From NCBI GenBank assembly GCA_024305405.1, contig JAKNDB010000098.1, positions 3,219,501-3,283,500 on the forward strand: 64,000 nt of DNA. The letters are read 5' to 3'. Positions within the stretch are counted from its first letter, which is position 1. Each line of letters opens with the position of its first letter. The notes beneath the pieces are model-generated. The model was given only the letters and a program-made list of their open reading frames with translations, was not told the DNA's origin and made no database searches. The translations under genes and the position numbers were made by a program. Positions 12,519 to 22,539 of this stretch are shown here, piece after piece. This DNA comes from Dirofilaria immitis. Taxonomy: Eukaryota > Nematoda > Chromadorea > Rhabditida > Onchocercidae.

Positions 12519-13940
12519 ACCATACAATGTCCTAGGCATATACATATTAATCAGAGTAATTGAGCCATTTATACCACACTTAGCTGAAAGCCTATGGCAA
12601 GAAATAGGTGGTAAAGGTATGCTGCACCTGCAGCCTTGGCCAGAAGTTGCTAAGTCACTACTGATTGATAAGATAGTAACTGTAGCAGTGCAAATCAATC
12701 GGAAATTGAAAGCAATAATTAAGGTAGCAATTAATTTGTCCAAAGAGGAATTGAAGAAAATAGAAATGAGCTCTGTATCTAATAAAATCGATCAAAAAAA
12801 AATTAGGAATCAACGATGTGGTACGTGGTTAGTGATTTAGCAGTTGATAAAATATAGAAGAATTAGTATAATAAAGGCTATAAGATGAACTCTACCTAGA
12901 GTACTCTTGCTCACAGAAGCGATCCAGATTTACTTGAAGGCGCATGTGAAGGTTCTCTTGCATGTTCTACATGCCATGTAATTACTGACCCGAAATGATA
13001 CTGTAGAAATACATAATCCCATATCCGATGAGGAAAATGATATGTTAGACATAGTTTTCGGTTTAACGAAGACGTCGAGGCTTGGATGCCAAATAAAAGT
13101 TACAAAAGACATTGATGGCTTGTATGTAACCATATCAAGGAGTACAAGAAAATATATCACTTCTTTATTTTTTTGTTTTTTATTTTTTGTTTTTCAGTTT
13201 TGAAAAATTACTATATTTTAAAATGGTATCGGTAATAGACAGAAAACTTTTCCTTTCTTTTTAAAAATAATTTCAGGAAGAGCAGGCTATTTCACGTCGA
13301 AAAATTGTTCGCAATTTGGAATCTTCCAAATGCTCAATGTATCGACCGAAGACGGAAACACTTGATGCTGCATTCAGGAAGCGTTTCTTTGCGCTTTCAA
13401 GCAAACAAGCAATTGATCGCTCGAATAGCGAAAGACGTTTAACCCTACGTCGAAATACCATTCGCGCTATCGAACGGCGTCGAAATTCTATTTTTGGAAG
13501 CCGACAACCAAATGAGGTAATTTTGTTGATAACTTAATTAAAAAGTTCTTGAAAAGTTAGTAGTAATTTAATTTTGAAAGTATCACAGCCAGCTTTAATT
13601 TATTTGTTTTGTATTGAAGAAGAAACGATCAGATTTTTAATTTCGTAATATATTTTCATATTAAAAAATATGTGGTTACTGTATTATCGCTTCCACCACT
13701 TGCCGTTCGAGTATTTTTATTCGAAATAATGAAAGTAATCAATTAATTCATTAAAATAGTTTTATCCACTATAGGGTTTTTAATCTTAGCTAATTATAAT
13801 TGATTGTTAAGAATGAAGCAACATCATTGGTGGATGATCAACGATTTTTATCAAATGATGGAAACCGTAATGCAACTCGTCGAAACAATCTTCAGCATTT
13901 ATTCGACAATCCATTAAATAGTTCCGGAAACCAAAAATAA
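132..13940 (+). CDS. Chitin synthase (5' end outside window), multi-exon, with frame breaks
   Basis: Membrane glycosyltransferase (GT2) polymerising UDP-GlcNAc into chitin. Exons read as 132-364, 846-979, 1354-1745, 2103-2222, 2596-2674, 3062-3227, 4611-4704, 4809-4908, 5411-5562, 5695-5828, 5949-6143, 6410-6620, 6810-6973, 7108-7190, 7408-7572, 8024-8206, 8592-8725, 8915-9071, 9243-9326, 9853-9936, 10116-10277, 10492-10737, 11490-11720, 12094-12282, 13277-13516, 13812-13940 (TAA). About 1420 residues are visible. Signatures in order: N-terminal membrane segments, [21 protein letters not shown] (catalytic Asp), [22 protein letters not shown] (product-binding motif), then a multi-TM C-terminal half and a basic tail. 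Splice phases agree throughout except in two exons that are one base short (A5 at 6113-6117, T6 at 8080-8085). An in-frame TAG (7156-7158) replaces the Trp expected after EDR. Nematodes have two such genes (eggshell and pharyngeal types); I cannot say which this is. The window may start inside an upstream intron. Confidence 0.93.
761..783. repeat. (CT)n microsatellite in chitin synthase intron
   Basis: A CT-dinucleotide run lies in the first visible intron (365-845), upstream of the acceptor at 845. Confidence 0.8.
3657..3880. repeat. Two short tandem repeats in the longest chitin synthase intron
   Basis: Within intron 3228-4610, a unit of about 25 bp containing TATTAGGGTACGG is present twice (about 3657-3705). 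A second unit containing TAGATCGAGTAGAGATG is present three times (3803-3880), the last two copies including TTTATC and spaced 30 bp. This intron is over 1.3 kb, several times longer than most others in the gene. Confidence 0.8.
10761..10924. mobile_element. MITE-like element with about 22-bp terminal inverted repeats
   Basis: TGATATGATTGGAATTTTGA at 10761 is matched in inverse by AATCAAAATTCCAATTATATCA ending at 10924, with one mismatch over about 22 bases. The 164-bp interior has no ORF and is A/T-rich. It lies in a chitin synthase intron (10738-11489). The layout fits a small non-autonomous DNA element or simply a hairpin; no clear target-site duplication is seen. Confidence 0.5.
10990..11016. 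repeat. (GA)n microsatellite
   Basis: An impure GA-dinucleotide run lies in the intron 10738-11489. Confidence 0.75.
12421..12532 (-). pseudogene. Bacterial (Wolbachia-like) 23S rRNA gene fragment in chitin synthase intron
   Basis: The minus strand reads the highly conserved 23S domain V stretch containing GGTGGGTAGTTTGACTGGGG, followed by the CGGTCGCCTCCTAAAAGGTAACGG block and a GCGAAGGTAAGCTAGAG-like continuation. This is a bacterial large-subunit rRNA signature, not the nuclear 28S. Only about 110 bases remain, too few to function. It sits in the intron 12283-13276 and ends about 14 bases before a leucyl-tRNA synthetase fragment. Wolbachia-to-filaria nuclear transfers are well documented; assignment to Wolbachia specifically is inference from this and the two neighbouring fragments. 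Confidence 0.86.
12547..12801 (+). pseudogene. leuS: leuS fragment: C-terminal part of bacterial leucyl-tRNA synthetase
   Basis: An open reading stretch of about 85 codons encodes the end of the anticodon-binding domain and the C-terminal domain of a bacterial class I leucyl-tRNA synthetase. Recognisable blocks are [28 protein letters not shown](R)K where the family has V-Q-x-N-G-K, and SKEELKKIE. The catalytic Rossmann domain (HIGH, KMSKS) is absent, so it cannot charge tRNA. The frame then runs into unrelated sequence and stops. It lies inside a chitin synthase intron, next to 23S rRNA and ferredoxin fragments, in the same strand as the host gene. The frame is undamaged apart from missense changes, but I see no promoter or start suggesting expression. 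Confidence 0.9.
12911..13150 (+). pseudogene. Adrenodoxin-type 2Fe-2S ferredoxin fragment, bacterial, degraded
   Basis: The stretch encodes a piece of an ISC-type 2Fe-2S ferredoxin: [17 protein letters not shown] supplies the C-x5-C-x2-C cluster ligands, and [14 protein letters not shown] plus [10 protein letters not shown] supplies the last ligand Cys, followed by the typical C-terminal S-x-S/T-R-N/K end. A TGA at 12996-12998 stands where the family has a Trp in its E-W-Y triplet, and the frame changes between about 13000 and 13020, so it is a pseudogene. It is the third bacterial piece in one intron; in Wolbachia the corresponding genes are not expected to lie together, so the cluster looks like a joined mosaic (inference). 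Confidence 0.9.
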
Positions 13941-13980
13941 TTGCTGATAAAATCCTTCATATTTTCATTACTTTTTTCGC

Positions 13981-14034
13981 TCATTCTTGAGTTGTTTATA
14001 TGCCTATCATTCTTGAGTTGTTTATATGCCTATC
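13981..14034. repeat. 26-bp direct duplication in chitin synthase 3' flank
   Basis: A 26-bp unit starting TCATTCTTGAGTTG occurs twice in perfect tandem, 40 bases after the chitin synthase stop codon. It probably lies in the 3' UTR or just beyond. Confidence 0.85.
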
Positions 14035-14269
14035 ACAATTTTTTATAATCTTTAGTTTTGCTAAACAGTCACCTGTTGAAAATTCTATTAAATGAAAGTT
14101 GTGCACCGAATTGATTAGAAAATATTTTAGTGAATTGCATCAGCAAAAATTTATCAATTTCACATTCTGTATATCCTTTTATTTTCCTTGATGTTACGCT
14201 AATTTATTTTACTATTATATTCTTCATTGATTTGTTTTTAGAAGAAACTTCTATCATACTTCGTTTTTT

Positions 14270-14580
14270 TTTTTTTTTTTGGTTTCTTTAAAAAAATGCG
14301 ATACAATTTTGCTTCATGAATGTTTGCGAAGATTTTGCTAACTTCATGTTAAATCTTGGAGACTCTTACTTTCTTTTATAAGTGCTTAATTTTTATAACT
14401 TAAATTATATTAGGATTAGATTTTTTCAAAATTCTTCAAAAATAATTTAAATTTATATAAATAAGATAATATTTTCAATAATACCTTTCGAGAATTGTTA
14501 TGGCGATATGATATTTCAGCGAAAATATTGTCAGAATATTTCAGCGAAAATATTGTCAGAATTTGTTTTCGAATGTTATA
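14270..14580 (+). pseudogene. Diverged duplicate of a chitin synthase intron-exon segment
   Basis: This stretch follows the same order of words as 2820-3125 of the gene: an ATG-TTTGC block, a T-rich run, an AT-rich stretch with TATATTAGGA, then a block similar to the exon start at 3062 (GAATTGTTATGGCGATATGAT here versus GAATTATTTTGGCGTTGTGAT there). No open frame is kept. A 25-bp direct duplication (ATTTCAGCGAAAATATTGTC) lies at its end. The match was found by eye and is diverged, so it is tentative. Confidence 0.42.
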
Positions 14581-14824
14581 ACCAATTAGATTATGTCCTA
14601 TCGCTCTTTATGTCATAAGGCGTTGCTTCAAGTAAGAAGTTTTATGAATTCGAATCGTTGAGTAACATTTTTGAAAATCAAGAACTACAACAATCAGCTG
14701 AAAATATGAAATGTTACTTATATCTGAACGGATTCTGGTAACAGATTATCGATTTTGCTTCAAAATGATAATATGAAAAGTCAGGAAAAATGAAAAAATG
14801 CCTTGAAAAAAATGAATGCCATTT

Positions 14825-14899
14825 CTGGATTTCTTTCTGATCGTGACAAATTGCTGCCGACGATCGTGACGAATTGTCGGTGATTAGAAAAAAATCCAG
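14825..14899. other. Imperfect 75-nt hairpin
   Basis: CTGGATTTCTTTCTGATC at 14825 pairs with GATTAGAAAAAAATCCAG ending at 14899, with two mismatches in 18. The left side also occurs as a direct repeat at about 15511 (CTGGATTTCTTTCTGAT), at the edge of the LTR-like repeat. Confidence 0.6.
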
Positions 14900-14969
14900 A
14901 CAATTTGGGGACTGTGCCGGGGAATAATCCCGAGACCTCTCGATTTGCATACGTCATGTTACATTTTCA

Positions 14970-15480
14970 AATCCTTCATAGATAGTGTATAATTCTCTTC
15001 ACTGATAACTAAATCACTTATGTATTTTAGTTCTTCGCATTTCAAACATCCGAGTAGGTGCGCAAATTTCTTTATAGCTGTCATATCTTCTTTTTATTAA
15101 TAGTCTCTTCAAATTCTGTTATAAACAGATCTCAAAGTTTTAAATTTCCATTGAATTCTATAGTCTTTATTTCTGGGAGTTTGCTTGTTATTACCAATTT
15201 CTCAATTAATTCAGTTAAGGTCTTTCCGTCTTTTCTCTTTCGCTTAACTTCACATTTAATCTCTCATATTTTAATTCTTCCTCACATATGGACGAATCCG
15301 GTCTATTTCTTCTACTAGAAAGGTTCTATTTCTTCTACTAGAAGATACGATATAATACATTTTGTGACAACTGCTGAACAAGCATTCTTTTGCTTCCAAA
15401 TAGAACTCATATAAGTCGATCTCATAATCCTCGTCTCTGTCCTAAAAAAAATCGTAATGCTTCTTTCTATTCTTTTTCAC
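14970..15480 (-). mobile_element. Degraded BEL/Pao-like retroelement gag fragment
   Basis: The minus strand encodes, over several interrupted frames, a stretch resembling the gag-like N-terminal region of BEL/Pao LTR retrotransposons (DUF1759 type): an L-P-x-I/L-x3-x-F-x-G-N start, an interrupted W/F block, then a K-K-F-x-H-L-x2-C-L-K block and an E-N-Y segment. Stops and frame changes are numerous. It lies directly 3' of an LTR-like repeat in the same orientation (15485-16090), the arrangement expected of a 5' LTR followed by gag. No protease, RT or integrase was seen. The family call is from motif resemblance only. Confidence 0.55.
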
Positions 15481-15484
15481 AGGT

Positions 15485-16090
15485 TGCTGCTCAGCCCCAA
15501 ATTATCTGGATTTCTTTCTGATTCCGACAAATTGTTGACGATTTCTCACTGATCTGGCAACCTTGACATGAGTGACTCCTCTCCTCTGTCGCCACTTTTT
15601 TTGGTTTTATTTTCCTTAACCTCTTGTTTCTCGCAGTTGGAAAGAACCACAAACCTGGGTAATTAAACCTTTATTACGGTAATATGATAATATATCAACG
15701 AACGATGATTAAAACCGATCATACAATTTCAAAGATATCATTAAAACAAGTTTAATGATGATAGTATAATTCAAAAAAAAAATAAGAGATTAAAAGATGC
15801 TGTATAAACCAGCTGCGTTGATGGATATCAGTATAATGGTTTTGTAATCAGGACTCTATTCTTTCGTGAGTGAAAGATCCTGGTGTAATTGTGGCTGTAA
15901 GGAATAGCTCTTTTGTTAGCAGCATGTGGGCAGTAGATAAAGGCGAGACAATTTTAGGTTAAGCCGTTACGGTATACAGTAAAACACACACGCATAACGT
16001 AGATTCATTCGTATGAAATCTACCATAAAGCGAAGCATTAAATTTCTGATTTTTTAGTTTTCCTCTCAATTTTAGCGATATTACCAAAGA
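15485..16090 (-). repeat. LTR-like repeat, family copy 1
   Basis: On the minus strand it runs from a TTGGTAATATCGCTAAAATTG start, through a segment matching 57360-57540 and 32280-32470, to a conserved core with AATAAA followed by a TTTAATTACCCAGGTTTG block. Shared pieces recur at 32225-32560, 37770-38310, 42270-42430 and 57253-57795. The AATAAA followed by a conserved core and an adjacent gag-like stretch suggest U3-R-U5 order. Confidence 0.6.
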
Positions 16091-19000
16091 AAGCGATTTT
16101 TAATTCTTGTTTGTTGATTTTTTCAAGACTCGATCGGCCTACTAAATCATTAGATATAAAGGATGATTGCTAACGGATGTCTCGAACAATGATAAAGCTT
16201 TTTGTTAGTTCTCTTGGTGTTTTGCATTGATTACATTTATCTCTTTGCATAAAAGTTGCATTTGCTTATCTTGCTACAATCTTTTTTCACTTACTAAATT
16301 TGTTATTATAGTGGAATCCATGTTTTCTTTATTTGATTCTATCGTTCGGGTATTTTCCTTATATTTGCTAGAAATGGTAATGTATTGTATAGGTTTTTGC
16401 GGTAGAAAAAGAAATTTTTTTAATCGTAATCATTTGTCGCATCACATATTCGAAAACAATTGCTCCGTATGTTGGTTTTTTCAGACGTTCCAACTGTTAC
16501 CTTTATTGTAAAATGCGTAAGGTTTTTTTAGCTTTATTACCCGTAGAACCTTTCTTTGATTCTGCAGTTAACTTTTATTTCGAATACTTCAATGTAAGTG
16601 GAAATGTTTCTCCTTTATGACGATCGTTTTATTAGACATTTAGTGCTAAATTGTACTAATTCTGTCGAGAATTGACTAAGATTATAATAGACCATTTAAT
16701 TTTTTGTTCTTCCTTTGATTAGTTTACTTTATCTAATATCCATGCAGATAATTTACTTCAATAACGAGCTTCAATATTGGAATACTGTAAATTGTCATCT
16801 TTAACAACCAGCTGTTAAAATTCTGATGAAACCTTTGTTAAATTATGTCAACAGATCTTAGTTTATCTTTCAGTACATAATAAAAGTTTAACTAGTTCAA
16901 CGAGAGCTGAACTAAAGAATTTTAATTTAGGGACCTGAAATGAAAAAAATAATTAAATTATCTGTTTCGGCATTTCCATTTGCATTTTTTCCACTGCTTT
17001 ATTGTTTGATTTCCGCTTTCGATCAAATTCCTTTTATTGAATGTTATTCATTGTCCCTTATGTAAATGTATATAAGTAAAAATCATTTAATATAAATTTT
17101 ATTTTTTGCATGAGCCTGTCATTTAATTTTTTGCATGATCTATAATTTATATAATATCGAATACATCGAACAGTTTTCTCTATTTCCAATTTCAGAAATT
17201 GGTGGATTTAAACGAAAATTTTTCGTAAATTGAGAAACTAAAAATAAATTGAATTCATAATTCTTATAGAAATATGTTTAACCTATGAAGTTTGTTGTTT
17301 TACCAAGTTTTCAATAAAATTTTCTTTTACGATGCACAAAGAATTCATTTACTTTTTCAAATGAATCTCTTTTTCTTTTAAATGCTTTGCTTTTATTCAT
17401 AATTAACATTTGTTCATAAAAATTTAATTAAAATTTAAACTGCATTCTCTTTTAAGCAATAATAATAATAGTTTATTTTTGATCTCATTTGAAAAAGAAA
17501 ATGAATAGCAATGTTGATATAATTAAATATTAAATAATGCTCCAACGAATATTTCGAATAGTGCCAAAACCAACGGAACATTGACATATCGGTCTTGAGC
17601 ATATCGAATATATTAAATGGAATATGAATACAAAATTGTTCTATTATCAAAGGATGGTAAACACTGTTGACAAAGCATACGGTAGATTGGGATACTGCAT
17701 TGTTGGGGAAAACGTTTGGAACCGGTAAATAAGGTATTATTTTTACATTAGCATGTTCCACTATCAAGATCGTTCAAATTTTGTTTCTGACGTACAATTT
17801 GCTAATTTTGCAATATTTTTCCTATTTAGATAATCTATCATCCAACGATTATATTTAAATTAATTTTTAGAACAAAAATATGGTATTGTAAATGTTTGAG
17901 AAATTAACATTTATAAAAACAATGCTTATGAGGATATTAATCTTGTTGTTGTTAAACATCCAACAAAAAAATCATAAGTTAAATTTTGCAAAATTCCAAA
18001 ATAAACCAACACACTGAGACAATAAAATTAGCATTAAAACATAAGCAACTGATGGAAATCTGGTACAGTTCGCAATTTGAGTTGATGATACATGTAGATT
18101 AAAATTAATAGTACCTGATTAATACATACGTCTATGCCTTCAGTAGATCGCATCCCTTGACATTATTTTATACAATTCTAGGAATCGTCAATTTTCGTCT
18201 ACTTGAATAAATTATTGCGTAATTGATGTGCTAAGTAACTAATCAATTGGTTAATTAACATGGTTAAACAAGCTTTCAGCAATTTAACTAGCCTGTTAAA
18301 ATAGCTTCTAATTATTTCCTGAATGACTATATTAAACAACGAAAAGCAAGTTAAAATGTAAGAAAATTTCTGACATACCAAAATATATTCGAATTAAGAA
18401 TTTTTGGTCTTGATTATTTTAATTAAACTTTGTCTGATATCAAATGAAGTGTAAGGAAAAGGAAAAATTGATTTTTCTAGCAAAAATTTTATAATCATTA
18501 AAAAATAATTTAGAAATAAAAACTATAAACCCAGTAATATAAATTCAAAATTTTTAAAATTTTCGTGAAATATAATATTTGTTATCTTAAAACATATCCC
18601 ACGGGCGTAATGAAGTTTTTCTTTAAGAACACATCGATTCAGAATGAACTAATTTCAATACGAATATTTGAAATTTTCACAAACTTGAATAGGAATTTAG
18701 TAGTATGAAAGCATTTATAATATCAGTTTAGGCAATTTCATCTATTTAAGCCTTCTTACTTACTAGCAAAACTTCTATACCTGGAATGTCCCTTTTATTC
18801 ATAAATTAATTACACGCAAGCACTCATTGAAAAGGAATAAATATAAAAGAAAATGAATATATAGATATATAATTCTTGTATTTATGTTGAATCTACATTT
18901 ATTTCATTTATTTTTTCTTCCATAGTAAATTTTCTTATTCAATTAATTTACTTATGAAATCGGTCAAGAATTGAAATCGAATCATAATTCTGTCAATGGC

Positions 19001-19216
19001 GATCTAAATAGAAGAAATAGTTAGTGAAACAGTTTCAATACTCTCATTTTCTATAATAATTACATAAAAATTAAAATTTAATCATATATAAATTACCAAA
19101 TATATTAAATTACCGTTTACATCAATCTATATATTCGAAATGACATTCTTTATTTGTTAATATATGCATTTTAAGCATTATTAATTTTAAAAATATAATG
19201 ATTATTCAGTGAAATT
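16091..19216. other. Non-coding stretch, nothing recognised
   Basis: AT-rich, with short ORFs only. The longest, 110 codons on the minus strand at 17435-17767, has no motif I recognise and no clear splice context. Confidence 0.6.
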
Positions 19217-21180
19217 ATGCGACATCGTCTATATTATATTATTATGCTATTTCAAACATCACTGATAAACTGCCAAGAAAACACGAAAAATGTTTTCGAT
19301 ATAAGAAATGAATATCATACGATGAAAAATACGTGGCAGTTGTTCTGTTTTCTTTATTCCTGCTATACGGTATTGTTAGCAACATACTTATGGTGATTGT
19401 TTTCTGTTGTAGACGAAACAGTCTTCACAGTCACGAGTTTATCCTTATCATATACCAACTCATAATTTGCAGCTTTTTGAATTTTATTCCACAAGTAACT
19501 ATTGTTTTGTTTGAAATACAAAAGCGCAAAAATAATTCTGATGGTAGGTTCTTTTCTTCGCATCTTTCATTATTAATTCATTAGGAAAGTATGTTCAAGC
19601 AATTGATAGGTAATTTTTCAGCTCGATTTTCTGTTAGTGAATGAAATTTGAACGAAATTTTTTCGCAGAAATGTGATAAGTACATTTATGATCTTTTTCC
19701 ATCTGACAAATTATGTTCAGTTAATTAATTAATATTTTAGCATATAAAACAACATTGATTCACAGTATATTCGCTACTATGAATACACTTTCTTTTTTGC
19801 TACATTGCATTTTACATTTCTACTAGCAGTGAATCGCTTTGTATCCATTCGTTTACCGAAATTCAACACTTTTTCGAATCAATGAAGTTCTATTTTCTCA
19901 TTGCTTTCGTATGGTTGTTAGTTCTCGGTATGATTTATCAATATTTCATGCAATTTTTAGAGAGTATAAACGACATTCTAATCATAATTATCGCAGAAGT
20001 GATAACAGTATGCACTACACCTATGTCTAGGATCAATGGCTGGCGAACATACAAACGTACAAGTTGATTGAAATAATCAGAACCTAATTATTTCTCCTTA
20101 ATTCATCATAACTTCGTCGATAGAGGAATCACGAGCAATATTGAACATATGAATATGCAATTATAATCTACTATGCTATCTCGATGTTTATAGTAATGAT
20201 AAATTATTGTGAAATATTTTCAGTGATATCGTTCATAGAATTTTTTATTGTACCAAAACTTTCAATATATCGAATTTTGGTTGGTCCATTGATTGCACAA
20301 AAGGCATGGGAGAATACAGCCCAGTTTTTTTAAGTTTGCTATTTTTTAAATTTGAATTTTGTTTAATTCCTGTTAATTCAAATCCATTGTATGTACTATA
20401 AAAATGAAACAATTTCCATATAAGAAGCAAACTTCTTGATTTTTCATTTCATTGAAATAATTCATATCTATAAGTTAGCATCTTTATTCGTGATATCCAT
20501 TTATTTCTTTCAGAATTCGTTATGCATGGACACTGACGTTACCTATAGCAATGCTTGCAATGTATATCTCAATATTCTGCAGCATACGTAGGAAACGGCA
20601 GAGCATTCTGGATCAAAGCAGAACGAATAGTAACGTTAAGAAGTCGATTTTATTTGTGACAAGTATTTTTTTCAATTCTTTTAAAATATCTTTAGAAATT
20701 TTTGAAATTTGTGAAATCATTTGTTGTTTTTTCTATTTCCTTATTTCATTTAATTTTGAAACAAAATAATTAATTTTAGCCACTTCAAAAATATATTCAG
20801 GATATAAAGCGAATAATGGGATGAGAACTGATAGACGCGAACAGTTGATGTTAGTTCAGGCTGTATTAATTTGCGGTGCAGTGGAAATTGAAATTATCTG
20901 TTTCAACTTTTTGTCGAAGTTTGCTGTTAAACTTTTCGGCGAAAAGCTTGAAATTCCAATCAATATTTTTATTAATTGCTACGTTATTTTAAACGCTTCT
21001 ATGATGCCTACCGTCAATTTAATATTCGTCAAACGATTTCGTGACGAAATCAAAAATGTTGCTATAAAACTGCTATCCAAAATTTTGAATACAATGAGAA
21101 CATCTACTGTGATACCAACTATTTCAATAGCTTTGACTAAAATTCATCCAATTTCTCGTGCAAAAGTAGACAATCAATGA
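19217..21180 (+). CDS. Serpentine 7TM receptor (Srx/Srsx-like), frame-disrupted
   Basis: Nematode chemoreceptor-type GPCR of the plasma membrane. Exon 1 (19217-19543) starts at an ATG just after an ATTATTCAG acceptor and encodes a signal-like start, TM1 and TM2. Exon 2 (from 19741) holds TM3 with the DRY-like AVNRFVSI and TM4. A poorly defined exon follows about 20222-20400 (loop 2, WSIDCTKG). Exon 20514-20662 holds TM5 (PIAMLAMYISIFCSIRRKR), and exon 20801-21180 holds TM6-TM7 (NASMMPTVNLIFVKRFR) to a TGA stop. Three homopolymers are one base short for a continuous frame: A5 at 19325-19329, T6 at 19793-19798 and T5 at 19870-19874. A paralogous fragment at 45150-45480 keeps the frame at the second site. 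It is either a pseudogene or a gene with consensus errors; the subfamily is uncertain. Confidence 0.78.
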
Positions 21181-22539
21181 TTTTTAAACAATATCTGAAA
21201 CATATATTCTCAGTCAGTCTCAAATGATAATACTTTCTGCATTTTGAGAGCAATATTTCATTGTTGTTTGTGTTTAACGTTTTTATGAATCCAGTTCATG
21301 CAGGTCTTTTTCCATCAGATATTATTTCAGTAATTGATATTGCATATATTGAGAAGTATTATTTCATCAAAATAAAATTATTAAGAAAATTTTATACCGT
21401 GAAGCATGTGGAAAAAATAAACTTCGAATAGTGCCTCAATATTCAGCAGCTATGTGTCGATTTAAAAAAGATAGTTCAAAATCATTAATTCAAGCTTAAA
21501 AATGAAAATGATTTCAGAAAGAAAGACTTCAAGCAAATGCAACAATTTAATCAAATGTTCCTTTCTTCCTATCACGATAGAGACAAAACAAATCTCCATG
21601 TCCAAAAAAATGAAAGAAATACTGATTTATTGAATAGTCAAAGAATTCATTATAAAAAAGACTTGCTGAATAAAAACACAGCACTATATATGTTAATGAA
21701 TAAGTTATTAAATATTCAGATTCTGCAAAGGATATAATTTTCTTCTTTCCTTTTCTCTTACATTTGCCAGCTAATCTGTAGAGAGCTATCTTATTTACAA
21801 ATCTCACATATAATTGTGAGAAAGCATTTAAAACTCAATGCAATACTGAGAAAGCTTTCAAATCTCATGCAATTACGAGATTGCTGCTTCTGAAAGAAAA
21901 ATTCCCATGCAATTTCCGTTTGGATAATAAACTAATTCTGTATGTCACTTCTCATGTAATCTTCATAATATTGTAAGCCCAACCTACCTAAGGACACAGA
22001 TCTCCTCTTTTTTCAATAGAATATTCATCTTGTTGGACTCAATGCTGCACATGTCTCCATCGATTCATGTTGCATTGCTCTCTCTTATCTCAAACCAGAT
22101 TCTTCTTCCTTGACATAATTATCGACTTTTATTGATAGAATTATTCATCCAATTTAATTTTATTATCTATTTTCATATTACTAGATATCCTGTATTATAT
22201 TATTTTATAATCCAGCAACTGAATAAATATTTTCCTCTCAATTTCTACGATGACTAAGAACAAGACAAATTTTTTCTACAATGCAGATATATTAAAAAGG
22301 ATACCGTTCCACTAAAACGATGAGCTATGTCTAAGAAGTTTCAAAAAAGAAAAAAAACATCAGAGCGCACAGATGATGAACTTAATTTACTAAAGCATAT
22401 GAAAATTTAAAAGAACGATGAGCTATATTTGAGAAAAAAATATCTAGAATTTGAAATAAAACGTAAAATTTTAATTAGTCGATAATTTTTTAAAACATAT
22501 AATTTTAATTGATAAATAATTTTTAAAATATTTTCAATA
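21181..22539. other. Intergenic, nothing recognised
   Basis: No supported gene. Short ORFs on both strands show no motifs. Confidence 0.6.

Noticed and set aside
12547..12801. Functional nuclear leucyl-tRNA synthetase
   Set aside because: Only the C-terminal ~85 codons are present, inside an intron and without the catalytic domain.
15828..15905. tRNA-Glu-like A-box (TGGTTTAGTGATCAGG type) in the LTR-like family, suggesting a SINE
   Set aside because: The anticodon and T arms do not fold, the B-box is poor, and the segment is co-linear with a larger LTR-like repeat on the opposite strand.
17435..17767. 110-codon minus-strand ORF
   Set aside because: No motif, no splice context, no copy elsewhere; the length is possible by chance in 64 kb.
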